From the NCBI RefSeq assembly GCF_000586555.1, contig NZ_AZUC01000045.1:124001-188000 (forward strand): a stretch of 64,000 nt of DNA, in the 5' to 3' direction. This document shows positions 35,588 through 45,204 of the stretch, one piece after another. The stretch is from Sporosarcina sp. D27. Lineage in GTDB: Bacteria > Bacillota > Bacilli > Bacillales_A > Planococcaceae. Made by a program: the position numbers and the translations under genes. The stretch's first letter is position 1. The number at the start of each line of letters is the position of its first letter. The notes beneath the pieces are model-generated. The model was not told the origin of the DNA and searched no databases. It saw only the letters and a list, made by a program, of their open reading frames with translations.

Positions 35588-36259
35588 TTATCTTTTGTCG
35601 ATCCATCTAGATACAGTCGTTCCCGTAAATTGAATAAGCTGTACTAAAATGATCATGATCACAATCATATAGAGCATTAAATCCGTCTTAAACTGTTGAT
35701 AGCCATAACGAATCGCAAAATCACCGATTCCTCCGCCTCCGACCACTCCCATGATGGTTGAATAAGAGATGAAGCTAATGATGGAAGTCGTTAATCCAAG
35801 GACGAGTCCGGAACGTGCTTCCACGTAAAGAAATTTAAAGATGAGTTCTTTCAAAGAAGCTCCCATAGAAATCGCCGCTTCCATCACTCCTTTTGGTACA
35901 TCCAATAACGCTTGTTCCACTAAACGAGAGTAATGGGCAATCGCGATAATTGAAAGTGGCACTGTTGCAGCTGCGGTACCGATTGCTGTTCCGATTAGAA
36001 ATCTTGTAAAAGGGATTAAGAAGACGACTAACAATAGAAACGGAAAAGAACGGACCACATTCACAAATAAGTTGACGACTGAAAAAACAACCTGATTTTC
36101 AAACGGTTTTCCCCTACGGCAAAGGTATAACAACGTTCCTACCGGGAGCCCAATTAAAATAGCAGCAAAGATCGAAACCCCCACCATGATGAACGTTTCT
36201 CCTATCGCCTTCCAAATTTCAGCTTGATATTGAACGAGTACTTCAGGCATCTCGATCAC
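35588..36259 (-). CDS. metI: Methionine ABC transporter permease
   Basis: This 223-residue permease has five to six TMs (first near residues 20-42) and the MetI-type EAA loop ALLDVPKGVMEAAISMGASL (about residues 115-135). NVVRSFPFLLLVVFLIPFTR precedes it. It forms the homodimeric channel for the MetN/MetQ system. Its start overlaps metN by 17 nt, implying coupled translation. The length is typical of the family. Confidence 0.92.
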   Translation of the reverse strand: MIEMPEVLVQYQAEIWKAIGETFIMVGVSIFAAILIGLPVGTLLYLCRRGKPFENQVVFSVVNLFVNVVRSFPFLLLVVFLIPFTRFLIGTAIGTAAATVPLSIIAIAHYSRLVEQALLDVPKGVMEAAISMGASLKELIFKFLYVEARSGLVLGLTTSIISFISYSTIMGVVGGGGIGDFAIRYGYQQFKTDLMLYMIVIMIILVQLIQFTGTTVSRWIDKR

Positions 36260-36989
36260 CGTCTTTCATGAGCTGTTCTACAAAGTGATTCGCAGAGCTT
36301 TCCGTCGCCTGAATACCTTTAGGTGTAATGGACAACGTATCATGGACGGTTCCTTCCGTGAGCACAGTTACACGGTTGCAGATGCTTTTAATGACCTCCA
36401 TCTCATGACTCACAAGGACAATGGTAACCCCAAATCTTTGATTAATATCCGCTAAGACTGTGAGGATTTCAGCAGTTGTATGGGGGTCAAGAGATGAAGT
36501 GGGTTCATCACATAACAGCACGTGCGGATGATTCGCAAGCGCTCTTGCAATCGCAACTCGCTGCTTTTGACCGCCACTTAGCTGCGCTGGATACTTGGAC
36601 TGGAAGCTTTCAAGTCCAACAAATTGAAGACATTCTATAGCCCGTTTTCGACGTTCAGTTTTCGGATACTTAGCAAGTTCCAGCGCGACCACTACATTTT
36701 CGTACACGGTTTTATTGGCCACTAAGTTGAAGTGTTGAAAGATCATCCCGATGGATTTACGAGCCTTCCGAAGTTGCTTCGATTTGAGAGAAGTCATCTT
36801 TTGGCCGTTCACTTCCACTACGCCCACGTCTGGTGTTTCCAACAAGTTCATAAGACGAAGCAATGTTGACTTCCCAGCACCACTTACTCCGATGATGCCA
36901 TGGATATCACTTTGTGCAATGGTCAGGGAAATGCTTTGAATGACGGGTATGTTTGAAAAGTTCTTACTGACATTATGTAGTGATATCAA
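36243..36989 (-). CDS. metN: Methionine ABC transporter ATPase lacking the NIL domain
   Basis: A 248-residue ABC ATPase: Walker A GVSGAGKST (about residues 34-42), Q-loop IFQHFNL, signature LSGGQKQRVAIARAL, Walker B LLCDEPTSSLD and switch His in VSHEME. Typical MetN is about 340 residues, with a C-terminal NIL domain that binds methionine and shuts transport down. Here the chain ends soon after the ABC domain (HFVEQLMKDGDRDA), so that domain is absent. I choose the TTG at 36987-36989 (AGAGGGG upstream), since it begins the usual ISLHNVSKNF; the longer frame to 37025 is possible. Confidence 0.88.
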   Translation of the reverse strand: MISLHNVSKNFSNIPVIQSISLTIAQSDIHGIIGVSGAGKSTLLRLMNLLETPDVGVVEVNGQKMTSLKSKQLRKARKSIGMIFQHFNLVANKTVYENVVVALELAKYPKTERRKRAIECLQFVGLESFQSKYPAQLSGGQKQRVAIARALANHPHVLLCDEPTSSLDPHTTAEILTVLADINQRFGVTIVLVSHEMEVIKSICNRVTVLTEGTVHDTLSITPKGIQATESSANHFVEQLMKDGDRDA

Positions 36990-37033
36990 AATACTCCCCT
37001 CTCTCTTTGTTGAAAGGCGCTTCAACCTCCATG

Positions 37034-37062
37034 ATTATAGCGTATCATGTATATACTGTCAT
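37034..37062 (-). promoter_or_regulatory. Sigma-A-type promoter of metNIQ
   Basis: On the minus strand there is ATGACA (37057-37062), a 17-bp spacer and a perfect TATAAT (37034-37039). The short leader that follows has no room for an S-box riboswitch. Confidence 0.65.
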
Positions 37063-37080
37063 ATTATCTGCAAGACAACT

Positions 37081-37117
37081 AAAAAAAGCAGGCTCCGTTA
37101 ATAATTCGGAGCCTGCC
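37081..37117 (-). terminator. Terminator of the DUF1456 gene
   Basis: GCAGGCTCCG pairs with CGGAGCCTGC; on the minus strand it is followed by U7. Confidence 0.92.
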
Positions 37118-37133
37118 TGGATGTTCGTATTTT

Positions 37134-37640
37134 TTATGCTCGATATATTTGAGCTAATCCTTTTAGGAAGTTTCTTGCGTACCGATCACCGCACTCTTTA
37201 TAATTGCGGTGACCTTCTTTCCTTAGAACAGCGCTCAATTCACTTTTTGACAGCGTGACACCTACGTCATTTAAGATATCAATCATCTCTTCGTTCGTTA
37301 GGGAAAGTGCAATTTTCATCTTCTTGAGTAAAATATTATTTACGTTTCTATTATCGTCCGTCATTAAAAAACGGTTTTTGATAGTCTCTGGTGTTTCCTC
37401 TTGTGGACCTCTTTTCAATGTTATACATCCGTTTAAGAAAGACTCTAGCGTTTTGTTATCGATCATTTTGACATACTCTTCTGGTGTTTCACCATCTGTA
37501 TTGATTTTTGACTTTGATAACATGTTCTGGACCTCTGTCTTTGTTGTTTCAACTCCGCCCAGTTTGAAAATCTCAACCATTTCTGCGTCTTTTATGTCCA
37601 ACGCGTACCTTAATCGCGTTAATATATCGTTATTATTCAT
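37134..37640 (-). CDS. DUF1456 (YehS-family) protein
   Basis: A 168-residue cytoplasmic protein made of two similar DUF1456 repeats. NNNDILTRLRYALDIKDAEM (about residues 2-21) recurs as NNILLKKMKIALSLTNEEM (about 101-119). Each is followed by a short motif (GGVETTKTEVQNML and VGVTLSKSELSAVL). The family (E. coli YehS) has no known function. An in-frame GTG three codons upstream (37649) is an alternative start. It is monocistronic with a strong terminator. Confidence 0.88.
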   Translation of the reverse strand: MNNNDILTRLRYALDIKDAEMVEIFKLGGVETTKTEVQNMLSKSKINTDGETPEEYVKMIDNKTLESFLNGCITLKRGPQEETPETIKNRFLMTDDNRNVNNILLKKMKIALSLTNEEMIDILNDVGVTLSKSELSAVLRKEGHRNYKECGDRYARNFLKGLAQIYRA

Positions 37641-37854
37641 GATATTCACCCAAACCCTTCTAATTTGCTTAGTATGTATCAGTATAATGCTTTTTATTAT
37701 TTATTGCCTACACTTACTATCCCACTTTCCAATTTAACTTGGCATTCCAACTAATCGAAGAGAGCTTGAACTCCTCATTCAGTTAGTAAGTTTATAAATT
37801 CCCCTAATCTATTTGTAGTATGGCCAAAGAGAACATTCTCCAACAGCTCAAAAC

Positions 37855-37890
37855 AAAGAAGCAAGCACTAATTAGAGTGCTTGCTTCTTT
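37855..37890. terminator. Terminator of the SDR-MFS unit
   Basis: AAAGAAGCAAGCACT pairs perfectly with AGTGCTTGCTTCTTT; it lies about 39 nt beyond the SDR stop. Confidence 0.9.
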
Positions 37891-37928
37891 GTCCATATAA
37901 GATTTCCTCTTCAACAAAACGACTTCAA

Positions 37929-38681
37929 TTATCTTGCAGTAGCTCCACCGTCAATAACGAACTCTGTACCCGTTGTGAAAGAAGATTCATCAGATGCTAG
38001 GAATACAACTGTATGTGCAACTTCTTCGGTAGTACCCATTCTTCCAAGAGGATATGCGTTATTCAGTTCCTCTGTTGTACGTCCAGTTGCTTCTGAAGCA
38101 TAGTCTGTCATTGCAGTTTCAATGAATCCTGGGTGTATAGAGTTTACACGGATACCTTTGCCAGCATATTCAATAGCAGCATCCTTTGTCATGATACGAA
38201 CAGCGCCTTTACTTGCCCCGTAAAGAGTATGTCCAGGAGCTCCAAATAAACCAGCAATTGATGAAGCATTAATGATAGATCCACTCTTTTGTTCTGCCAT
38301 CACAGGGATCACATGCTTCATGCCAAGGAAAACTCCTGTTACATTTATAGACATTAAACGATTCCAGTCATCTAATTCTATTTCAGTAAGAGGTTTGATG
38401 ATATAGATTCCTGCATTATTAAATAGTACATCGATTTTATTGAAGTGACTTTTTGCTTCACTAACAACCTTTTTCCAATCATCTTCGTTGCTTACGTTAT
38501 GTTGTACGAAAATAGCTTCAGCACCTATTGCTTGGATCTCTTGAGCAGTGTTCATAGCCGCCTCTTTATTTATATCAGTTACGACTACCTTTGCCCCTTC
38601 TTTCGCAAATTTTAATGCGGTCTCCTTACCAATTCCAGTTCCTCCACCAGTAATAATTGCAACTTTGTTTTGTAATCTCAT
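37929..38681 (-). CDS. Short-chain dehydrogenase/reductase
   Basis: This 250-residue SDR begins MRLQNKVAIITGGGTGIGKE (cofactor motif at about 12-19). It has NNAGIY near 87, catalytic Ser in INASSIAG and Tyr-Lys in LYGASKGAVRIM, and ends TGTEFVIDGGATAR. This subgroup includes dihydro-diol, cyclohexanol and levodione-like dehydrogenases. The ATG at 38679-38681 has GAGGAAG upstream. It lies 48 nt downstream of the MFS gene, in the same direction, so it probably oxidises the compound that transporter imports. Confidence 0.88.
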   Translation of the reverse strand: MRLQNKVAIITGGGTGIGKETALKFAKEGAKVVVTDINKEAAMNTAQEIQAIGAEAIFVQHNVSNEDDWKKVVSEAKSHFNKIDVLFNNAGIYIIKPLTEIELDDWNRLMSINVTGVFLGMKHVIPVMAEQKSGSIINASSIAGLFGAPGHTLYGASKGAVRIMTKDAAIEYAGKGIRVNSIHPGFIETAMTDYASEATGRTTEELNNAYPLGRMGTTEEVAHTVVFLASDESSFTTGTEFVIDGGATAR

Positions 38682-38729
38682 AGTAAACTCTTCCTCTCTT
38701 TGATTAGATGTCTTTATCAAAAAATATTA

Positions 38730-40007
38730 TTAAGCCAGCTTTTTCACATCTGGTTTAACAAACAACATGAATAATATTGAACATAATAGGATGGTACCTG
38801 ACACTACTAAAATGGAATTATTATATCCTTGGGTAATATTATCTTTTGATAAGCCAATAAGAAATCCAGTAGCTACTGGAGCTATCATTCCACCTACATT
38901 TTGAAATGACATTAAAATACTTGCCATGAGTCCACTTCGCTCCGGTACTAGTCTCATCATTATTTGTGGGCTAATTGCAAAGTTTGCCCCCGTTAAACCA
39001 TATGCCGCCCCAAATGCAATGACATTCCAAACAGGATTTTGTATAAACACTACAGATACAAGCAACAGACTACCAATACCGGCTGATACACCAATCACCA
39101 ATACACGGGATAAACGCCAATTTTGTGTTTTTGCTAGCACCTTATCAGAAATCATCGACACTAGAAAAATTATTATAGCGGAACTTACTCCCACTATTGA
39201 AACAGCTATCCCCATCTGATTTGAAGTCAAACCTGCTACTTTAGTTAAATAGTTTGGCATCCAAATTGCCGTCCATACAACAAATATAAAAGATGAGAAG
39301 GCGAGAAATAATGTGAAAAGAGAAGTGGGTGAAAATATTGCCTTTACTACTTCTTTACCGCTTTTCTTTTGAATACTATTCTCAACCACTTTTGTTGTTG
39401 CTGCCTTTTGCTCTACACTAGAAGGGCTTTCTTTTGTAGTAAACATAAATAGGAGAAACCAAATTATACTTACTCCTCCAAATACGGCAAAAGCAACTTT
39501 CCATCCAAATGTTGTAAGTCCAATAATAATAGGTGCTAAAACTAATCCTCCTGCTGTTGCCCCTAAGGTAAATATTGAGCTTGCGACTCCACGCTTTTCA
39601 GCTGGGAACCACTTATTGATATGACTCAGTGCAACTGGACCAAATGGACCTTGAAAGATTCCTAATAGGACTCTATATAGAATCAGTGCACTAAATCCAT
39701 TAATCGCTACAGCCCCAAATTGGATGATGCCCCACGCTAGCATAAGAACGGAAAGTACTTTTTTCGTTCCAAACCGATCAGAAAGTGCAGCACCGATAAT
39801 CCCTGAAATAGGAAATATCCAATAATAAGCACTTCCCACTAATCCCCATTGGTTAGAATTCAAACCAAGATCTTTCATAATTAGTTCAGCTGAAAGGCCG
39901 ACAATATTTTTTTCAGAGAAATTAATTAAGTTTCCGAAAAACAAAAAGATAATAATTCCCCAAAGAACCCAGCTATATTTCCTACTCAAATCTAATGACT
40001 TGTCCAT
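38730..40007 (-). CDS. MFS transporter (anion:cation symporter-like)
   Basis: A 425-residue permease with 12 predicted TMs. The motif-A-like GAALSDRFGTKKVL (about residues 70-85), ISGIIGAAL, and NKWFPAEKRGVASSIFTLGA near 130-150 are typical of the anion:cation symporter family, which imports aromatic or sugar acids. A central cytoplasmic loop is Lys/Ser-rich (about 195-215). The ATG at 40005-40007 is preferred over one four codons upstream, which abuts the GGGAG. It is divergent from the GAF-LuxR regulator, a likely controller. Confidence 0.9.
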   Translation of the reverse strand: MDKSLDLSRKYSWVLWGIIIFLFFGNLINFSEKNIVGLSAELIMKDLGLNSNQWGLVGSAYYWIFPISGIIGAALSDRFGTKKVLSVLMLAWGIIQFGAVAINGFSALILYRVLLGIFQGPFGPVALSHINKWFPAEKRGVASSIFTLGATAGGLVLAPIIIGLTTFGWKVAFAVFGGVSIIWFLLFMFTTKESPSSVEQKAATTKVVENSIQKKSGKEVVKAIFSPTSLFTLFLAFSSFIFVVWTAIWMPNYLTKVAGLTSNQMGIAVSIVGVSSAIIIFLVSMISDKVLAKTQNWRLSRVLVIGVSAGIGSLLLVSVVFIQNPVWNVIAFGAAYGLTGANFAISPQIMMRLVPERSGLMASILMSFQNVGGMIAPVATGFLIGLSKDNITQGYNNSILVVSGTILLCSILFMLFVKPDVKKLA

Positions 40008-40435
40008 GTAGATTTCCATCTCCCTAAAACTTTATTCGCAACGTTAACCTTATTTTGGAAATAATGGCGACAAATCTTTCAATTAGAGTATGGATTCACT
40101 CCGATTTCTTCTACAAAGGACATTTGATACAAGGTTATTAATATTTCGATTGTATCCACTAGCTTGTTTTCCTCATGCCAAAGCGTGTTACGTTATAATA
40201 GAAATAGTAATGGTATCCTCATTTTTAATTTAAAGAACCACTTGGCCCAACGTCTTTAAGAGATGAAATTTTACTCAAGAGTGATTCCGCGAAATGAAAG
40301 TAGCCACAAATTGTTAACATTTATTATTTTACCGTGGCACTACTAGCTAGAACTATCCTATAAATGCGGGGTTAATCCTTTTTTTACTCCCTCAATTTAT
40401 AGGTAACTTACTCGTTAAAGGAGATATTTATATAA
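40008..40435. other. 428-bp AT-rich divergent intergenic region
   Basis: This region separates the MFS gene (minus) and the LuxR-type regulator (plus). I see no convincing ORF, hairpin terminator or clear operator; it presumably holds both promoters. Confidence 0.4.
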
Positions 40436-41905
40436 ATGCAACCTGAATTGTTTCCCTATAGTGATATATCGTTTGAGGAATTTATTATCTTTCTAAAAAA
40501 AAATAAAACCAGTCTTCAAATGGATATTAATATGCAAATAAGATTAGAATCCAATCTCTCCAAAGAAGAACAATCTATTATTGAGTTTCTAGAAAGTTCA
40601 TTTTTGAAAACTTTAACTGAACCAAATGAAAATAAATCTCAAACCGATTTAGACACCCTTTTAACTACTTGGATACAAACGTATTCAATGATTTTGGATT
40701 ATCATTACTTACACCTATTCCACCTTATGTTGGAAAAGGCTTTTGTTAATATATTAAAAAATTCAACTGACGTAAAAGCTTATTCTTATATGTTTTATTT
40801 ATCTACTATTGCTACAAAAACTTCTAACCTTTTTTCTAATTGGAAAAATACCAATAAAATTACAGATGATTTTCTTTCTCATTCTTCCCAAAGCTTACTA
40901 CTTTCATATTTGGAATTATTTCCGATTCAACAAGTTTTTCTTGTACAACATCAAAAAAATACTAATCCCTCCATATTTGGATGGGGTAGAACAGAACAAG
41001 AAACGATACAAAGAATTGCTTTTTATCCTCTTGTAGATATTAATAGTGCTCATTTAAACGAGTTATCTGGTCATTCACTATCATTCAAAGTTGGTGAATC
41101 TAGCATATTTCTATACCCGATAACAACATTAGAGAAGGAACAAGAAGAAACAATCAAAAATTACCTCTCTCGTTTTAATGTTTTCGCCAGTAATAATGCT
41201 CAATATGAAAAAACATTACTCAATAAATTTAAAGTTCTAGACGAATTAAATAAAGTTCTTATTAGCTACTCCGGAAGCAATGACTTCATAAAAATAGTTA
41301 AGGGATGCGAAGAACTGCTTAACTATAGTAGATGTGTTTTCTATGCGTATATCCCTTGGTCAAATGAGTTTAAAGGGGTTATTGGTGAAGAATTAGCAAA
41401 GGTTCAAAAAACGCAAGGATACGTATATCCGAATCAGTTGTTTCATACCATGCTCATTACAAAAAAGCCGATATTTATTAAAAACCCTGTACACACTGTA
41501 AAAAACGAGACTATTGAGCTATTCAATTTATCCTCACTAATTGTTGCTCCAATATGTCATTCCGAAGAAGTTCTCGGTTGGGTGACTTTAGATCAAGAGG
41601 GAAAAGAGTTTGATTGTACGCAAGAAGATCTGCAACTTATAGAGGAAGTTTGCAACAGGATAGGATTATTTCTAAAGAATTTCGAGCATAATGTTTCACC
41701 AAGTAATAATATTGAATTAACTGACCGTGAGTTAAGTGTACTAACCCTACTAGCAGATGGATACGACAATAAGAAAATGGGGGAGTTCCTGCATCTAAGT
41801 GAACATACAATTAGGGACTACATAAGTAGTCTTATGTTAAAGTTAAATGCAAAAAATCGTACCCAAGTTGTGTCATCTGGATTCCGTCTAGGATTGATAA
41901 CCTAA
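40436..41905 (+). CDS. GAF-domain LuxR-family regulator
   Basis: A 489-residue protein with a C-terminal LuxR/FixJ HTH (about residues 425-485: ELTDRELSVLTLLADGYDNK, LSEHTIRDYISSLMLKLNAK). A GAF-like sensor domain precedes it (about 265-410, including the APICHSEEVLGWVTLD block). An N-terminal region of about 250 residues has no family I recognise. Base composition is clearly AT-rich. It is divergent from a MFS plus SDR unit, so it probably activates that unit in response to a small molecule. AAAGGAG lies 12 nt before the ATG. Confidence 0.85.
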   Translation: MQPELFPYSDISFEEFIIFLKKNKTSLQMDINMQIRLESNLSKEEQSIIEFLESSFLKTLTEPNENKSQTDLDTLLTTWIQTYSMILDYHYLHLFHLMLEKAFVNILKNSTDVKAYSYMFYLSTIATKTSNLFSNWKNTNKITDDFLSHSSQSLLLSYLELFPIQQVFLVQHQKNTNPSIFGWGRTEQETIQRIAFYPLVDINSAHLNELSGHSLSFKVGESSIFLYPITTLEKEQEETIKNYLSRFNVFASNNAQYEKTLLNKFKVLDELNKVLISYSGSNDFIKIVKGCEELLNYSRCVFYAYIPWSNEFKGVIGEELAKVQKTQGYVYPNQLFHTMLITKKPIFIKNPVHTVKNETIELFNLSSLIVAPICHSEEVLGWVTLDQEGKEFDCTQEDLQLIEEVCNRIGLFLKNFEHNVSPSNNIELTDRELSVLTLLADGYDNKKMGEFLHLSEHTIRDYISSLMLKLNAKNRTQVVSSGFRLGLIT

Positions 41906-42259
41906 TTTCTAAGCATTACAATTTCTCAGGTTTATAATAAGTAAAATACAGGTAACTCCTTAGAAGAGTAGTAGCACTCTACTAATATCACCTAACTCGT
42001 AAAGACAGTAACACCGCATACAAGAAAAAGGGCAGTCACTCAATAGTGACTTGCCCTTTTTTAAAAATTGTTCAGTTTAGTGTTGGCACTCCATATCATT
42101 TTTTACACACTCGAATGGAAAATCTGCATTTGCAATTTGGAGTGCACAAGTGAGAAACGCATTTGAATTCAGATAGAATTCGTCACGAATTTTTATATTT
42201 TCGACTTTTTTATATAACAGGCGTGTAAAGTATGCTGTATCTATACATCGTCTTCAAAC
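41906..42259. other. 354-bp intergenic region
   Basis: It lies between the converging LuxR-type and amidohydrolase genes. It holds the terminator at 42025-42062; I see nothing else that is supportable. Confidence 0.4.
42025..42062. terminator. Terminator after the LuxR-type gene
   Basis: AAAAGGGCAGTCACT pairs with AGTGACTTGCCCTTTT (one bulge) and T6 follows. Confidence 0.88.
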
Positions 42260-43402
42260 TCACGACATTCGTTGATAAACAGGTTTTCCATCAATGAATG
42301 TCGTTTCGATTGTGGAGCGAAGGTCAAATGGATCTCCATTCCAAATCACGAAGTCTGCATCTTTTCCACTTTCGATGGATCCGACACGGTCATCTATGCC
42401 AAGGTGTTTTGCCGCATTTAGTGTAATTGCCTCGAGTGCTCTTTCTTCTGGAAGACCATTTTTCACTGCTAAAATAGCGCTTGTCATGAGATGTTCGATA
42501 CTGACGACAGGGTGGTCTGTCGTTAAAGAAATCGGGATTCCTGCATCATTCAATTTCGTAACAGTCACCCAACCTTGCTCAGCAAGTTCTATTTTCGGAC
42601 GTGTTGTCATTGTTGGGCCGACAGACACGCGAACTGGTCGTTGTGCAATAAAGTCTGAAATTAAGTGACCTTCCGTACAGTGTTCGATTGTAACATCGAG
42701 ATCGAATTCTTTTTGAATGCGTAGAACGGTTACGATATCGTCCGCTCGGTGTGCATGTACTCGAAGTGGCATTTCTCGCCGTAATACCTTCGTGATATTT
42801 TCTAGTCCTAAATTAAGTCCACACTTTCCCTCTTCACGTTGTCGACTATACTCTTGTGCTTCTATAAGCTTCTCGCGTAAACGTGCAGCGATGCCCATTC
42901 TTGTTTTGGGCATTCTATTGTTTCCACCATGAATTGTTTTTGGGTTTTCCCCAGTTGCAGCTTTCAAACCCGAGGGGTTTCTTACAATCATATCATCTAC
43001 TATAGTGCCGTACGTTTTAACGACAACCATTTCACCACCAATCACATTCGCACTTCCTGGCATGATCTGAACAGTCGTTACACCCGAACGACGTGCATCT
43101 TCAAATCCTTTATCTCTCATATTAATTCCGTCAATCGCATTTACTTGCGGCGTCGACTCTGAACTTGTTTCGTTAAAGTCATGTCCTGCGTGTCCAACAC
43201 CTTCTTGATTTATACCAAGGTGTGTATGAACGTCAATAAGCCCAGGTGTGATAATTTTCCCTTTAACATCAATGATACGGTCATAGTGTATCAAATTATG
43301 ATCCGTACTAATATCTCCGAATTTACCATCGATTACTTGGAAATGCCCCTCGACGAATTGTCCGACACCCGTATATATCTTTGCGTTCTTAATTAGTAGC
43401 AT
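42260..43402 (-). CDS. Metal-dependent amidohydrolase
   Basis: A 380-residue amidohydrolase-superfamily enzyme of the imidazolonepropionase-like group. HxH is in GLIDVHTHLG (about residues 55-64), with further His ligands in RVHAHRADD and IEHCTEGH. The catalytic Asp lies in SLTTDHPVVS, and GSIESGKDADFVIWNGDPFD near the end is the classic small beta-domain return. It hydrolyses a C-N bond. It is divergent from a peptide-type ABC operon with DUF1028 and a PucR-type regulator, so it probably acts on the compound imported there. Confidence 0.9.
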   Translation of the reverse strand: MLLIKNAKIYTGVGQFVEGHFQVIDGKFGDISTDHNLIHYDRIIDVKGKIITPGLIDVHTHLGINQEGVGHAGHDFNETSSESTPQVNAIDGINMRDKGFEDARRSGVTTVQIMPGSANVIGGEMVVVKTYGTIVDDMIVRNPSGLKAATGENPKTIHGGNNRMPKTRMGIAARLREKLIEAQEYSRQREEGKCGLNLGLENITKVLRREMPLRVHAHRADDIVTVLRIQKEFDLDVTIEHCTEGHLISDFIAQRPVRVSVGPTMTTRPKIELAEQGWVTVTKLNDAGIPISLTTDHPVVSIEHLMTSAILAVKNGLPEERALEAITLNAAKHLGIDDRVGSIESGKDADFVIWNGDPFDLRSTIETTFIDGKPVYQRMS

Positions 43403-43475
43403 TAAAATCCCTCCTATTTTCCTTCTTCATTGTATAATTGAAAATTCAAAATTAAATTGGAGTTTCTCCCAAAAT

Positions 43476-43489
43476 GCAAACGCTTACTT
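43476..43489. promoter_or_regulatory. cre-like site between amidohydrolase and ABC operon
   Basis: TGCAAACGCTTACT matches the cre consensus at 12 of 14 positions. Its place in the divergent promoter region suggests catabolite control of one or both units. Confidence 0.4.
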
Positions 43490-43572
43490 TTGGTAGAAGT
43501 TCCATATAAATTTATTTTAAATTAACATATAATTTAATTAGTTAGAATAGTTGACAAAAGGGGTGTTGTGTA

Positions 43573-45144
43573 ATGAAGAAGTTACTAGGCTTTCTAGGTT
43601 TATTACTAGTCCTAGTTATAGTCGGTTGTTCCAATGATAAGAGCACTGGATCAAAAAATGTTGCAGAAGCAGAGAATCCAACCAAAGTAAGTGGTGAACC
43701 AGTAAATGGAGGCGAATTATCTATTGTAGATTTAAATGATGCGCAAGGATTGGATCCTCATAATGAAACAAATGCTCAGTCCATGCATTATATCGAGAAT
43801 ATGTACAATACACTCTTTAAGTACACCGAAGGAACGTATGGTGAGATTGAAGGTGATCTTGTAGAAGATTACAAGATATCCGAAGATGGGAAAGTGTATA
43901 CGCTTACGTTGCATGATGGGGTGAAATTTCACAATGGGGACAAGTTAACTTCAGAGGACGTAAAATATTCTATTGAGAGAATTAGAGAAATGCTAGTAAG
44001 AGCGCCACAATTTGAAGCTGTAGAATCCATTGAAACGCCAGATGAACTTACGGTTACTGTGAAGTTGGATAAACCCGTTGCACCGTTCCTGACATTTTTG
44101 GCTTATCCGATGAACGCCATTGTAAATAAAGCAATTGTTGAAGAAAATGGCGGCAGCCTGGATACAGCAGATGCTGGAAGTGGGCCTTTTCAATTAGTCC
44201 ACTGGAAGAAAGACCAAGAGATGGTTCTTCAAAAGTTTGAGGACTATTTTAAACCGGGACTCCCCTATTTGGATAAAGTAACTTGGAAAGCAATACCCGA
44301 TGAAACATCCAGAACGACAGCTATTCGTAACAATGAAATAGATATAATATTACAGCTTTCTCCTAAAGATACTCAATTGCTTTCAAAAGCTGATGGAATA
44401 ACGGTTGAACCTGTGACAGGAACTTACTGGGAGTATATCGGTCTAAATGTTACAGCTGGACCACTAAAAGAAAAAGGTGTCAGGCAAGCAATCGCTATGG
44501 GAATTGACCGGGAAGCGATGAATGCAACCGTGAAGTTTGGTCAAGCTACTGCGTTAACTGGAGGACCAATTCCACCGGGTCACTGGGCTTACGGTGAGCT
44601 AGATACTTATCCTAAACAAGACTTAAAAAAAGCAAAAGCGTTGTTGAAAGAAGCGGGATATGAAGACGGTTTTGACATTACACTAAAAGTTGGACAAAAC
44701 AAAGCACAAGTCGATGCAGCCCAAGTTGTTAAACAACAATTGTTACCATTAGGTATTAATGTGGAAATCCTGCAACAAGAAGATAGCATTTTCTTTGATG
44801 CACTAGGTAAGAAAGATTTTGAAATGTCCATCGTTGGTTGGGTGGGCTTTGTAGATCCCGATGAGTTCTTGTACAACATTTTCCATACGGACGAAGTATG
44901 GAATCAGCAAGCGTACTCGAATACAGAAGTAGATCAATTACTTGAAAAAGGAAGAGTGACTGGGGATCAAAATGAACGCCTTGAAATTTATAAGGAAGCA
45001 CAATCTATAATTGTAGACGATGCACCAATGGTCTTTTTATATGCCAACCAACAGGCATCAGCGGTACGTGATGGTGTAAATGGATTTGACGTGAACCCAA
45101 CTGTCACAACAAAGTCTTTGGAAAATACATGGATTGACCGATAA
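43573..45144 (+). CDS. Peptide/nickel-type ABC substrate-binding lipoprotein
   Basis: This 523-residue SBP_bac_5 lipoprotein (signal LVIVGC, Cys19) has the canonical order. GLDPHNE is near 59, then LVEDYKISEDGKVYTLTL, the HDGVKFHNGDKLTSEDVKYS block at about 114-133, and SGPFQLVHW at 203-211. RQAIAMGIDRE at 304-314, AKALLKEAGYEDGFDITLKV at 354-373 and the C-terminal DQLLEKG at 454-460 follow. It is the internal reference against which the permuted paralogue at 12357 can be compared. RBS AAAGGGG. It is the first gene of the operon; a hairpin separates it from the permease. Confidence 0.93.
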   Translation: MKKLLGFLGLLLVLVIVGCSNDKSTGSKNVAEAENPTKVSGEPVNGGELSIVDLNDAQGLDPHNETNAQSMHYIENMYNTLFKYTEGTYGEIEGDLVEDYKISEDGKVYTLTLHDGVKFHNGDKLTSEDVKYSIERIREMLVRAPQFEAVESIETPDELTVTVKLDKPVAPFLTFLAYPMNAIVNKAIVEENGGSLDTADAGSGPFQLVHWKKDQEMVLQKFEDYFKPGLPYLDKVTWKAIPDETSRTTAIRNNEIDIILQLSPKDTQLLSKADGITVEPVTGTYWEYIGLNVTAGPLKEKGVRQAIAMGIDREAMNATVKFGQATALTGGPIPPGHWAYGELDTYPKQDLKKAKALLKEAGYEDGFDITLKVGQNKAQVDAAQVVKQQLLPLGINVEILQQEDSIFFDALGKKDFEMSIVGWVGFVDPDEFLYNIFHTDEVWNQQAYSNTEVDQLLEKGRVTGDQNERLEIYKEAQSIIVDDAPMVFLYANQQASAVRDGVNGFDVNPTVTTKSLENTWIDR

Positions 45145-45152
45145 AAAATTAC

Positions 45153-45185
45153 AAAGAGGATGATTTCATTTTATCCTCTTTTTTT
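45153..45185 (+). terminator. Intra-operon terminator after the binding-protein gene
   Basis: AAAGAGGAT pairs with ATCCTCTTT and T-tract, just before the permease gene. Partial read-through would give more binding protein than membrane components. Confidence 0.85.
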
Positions 45186-45204
45186 ATATCTAGGAGGTGA
45201 TTTT

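Noticed and set aside
36990-37085. SAM (S-box) riboswitch upstream of metNIQ
   Set aside because: Only about 45 nt separate the predicted promoter from the metN start, and no S-box motifs are visible.
41928-41950. TTTATAATAAGTAAAATACAG resembles the rlmH att core
   Set aside because: It is on the opposite strand, lacks the GAACCG part and is 9.7 kb from the array; probably chance in AT-rich sequence.
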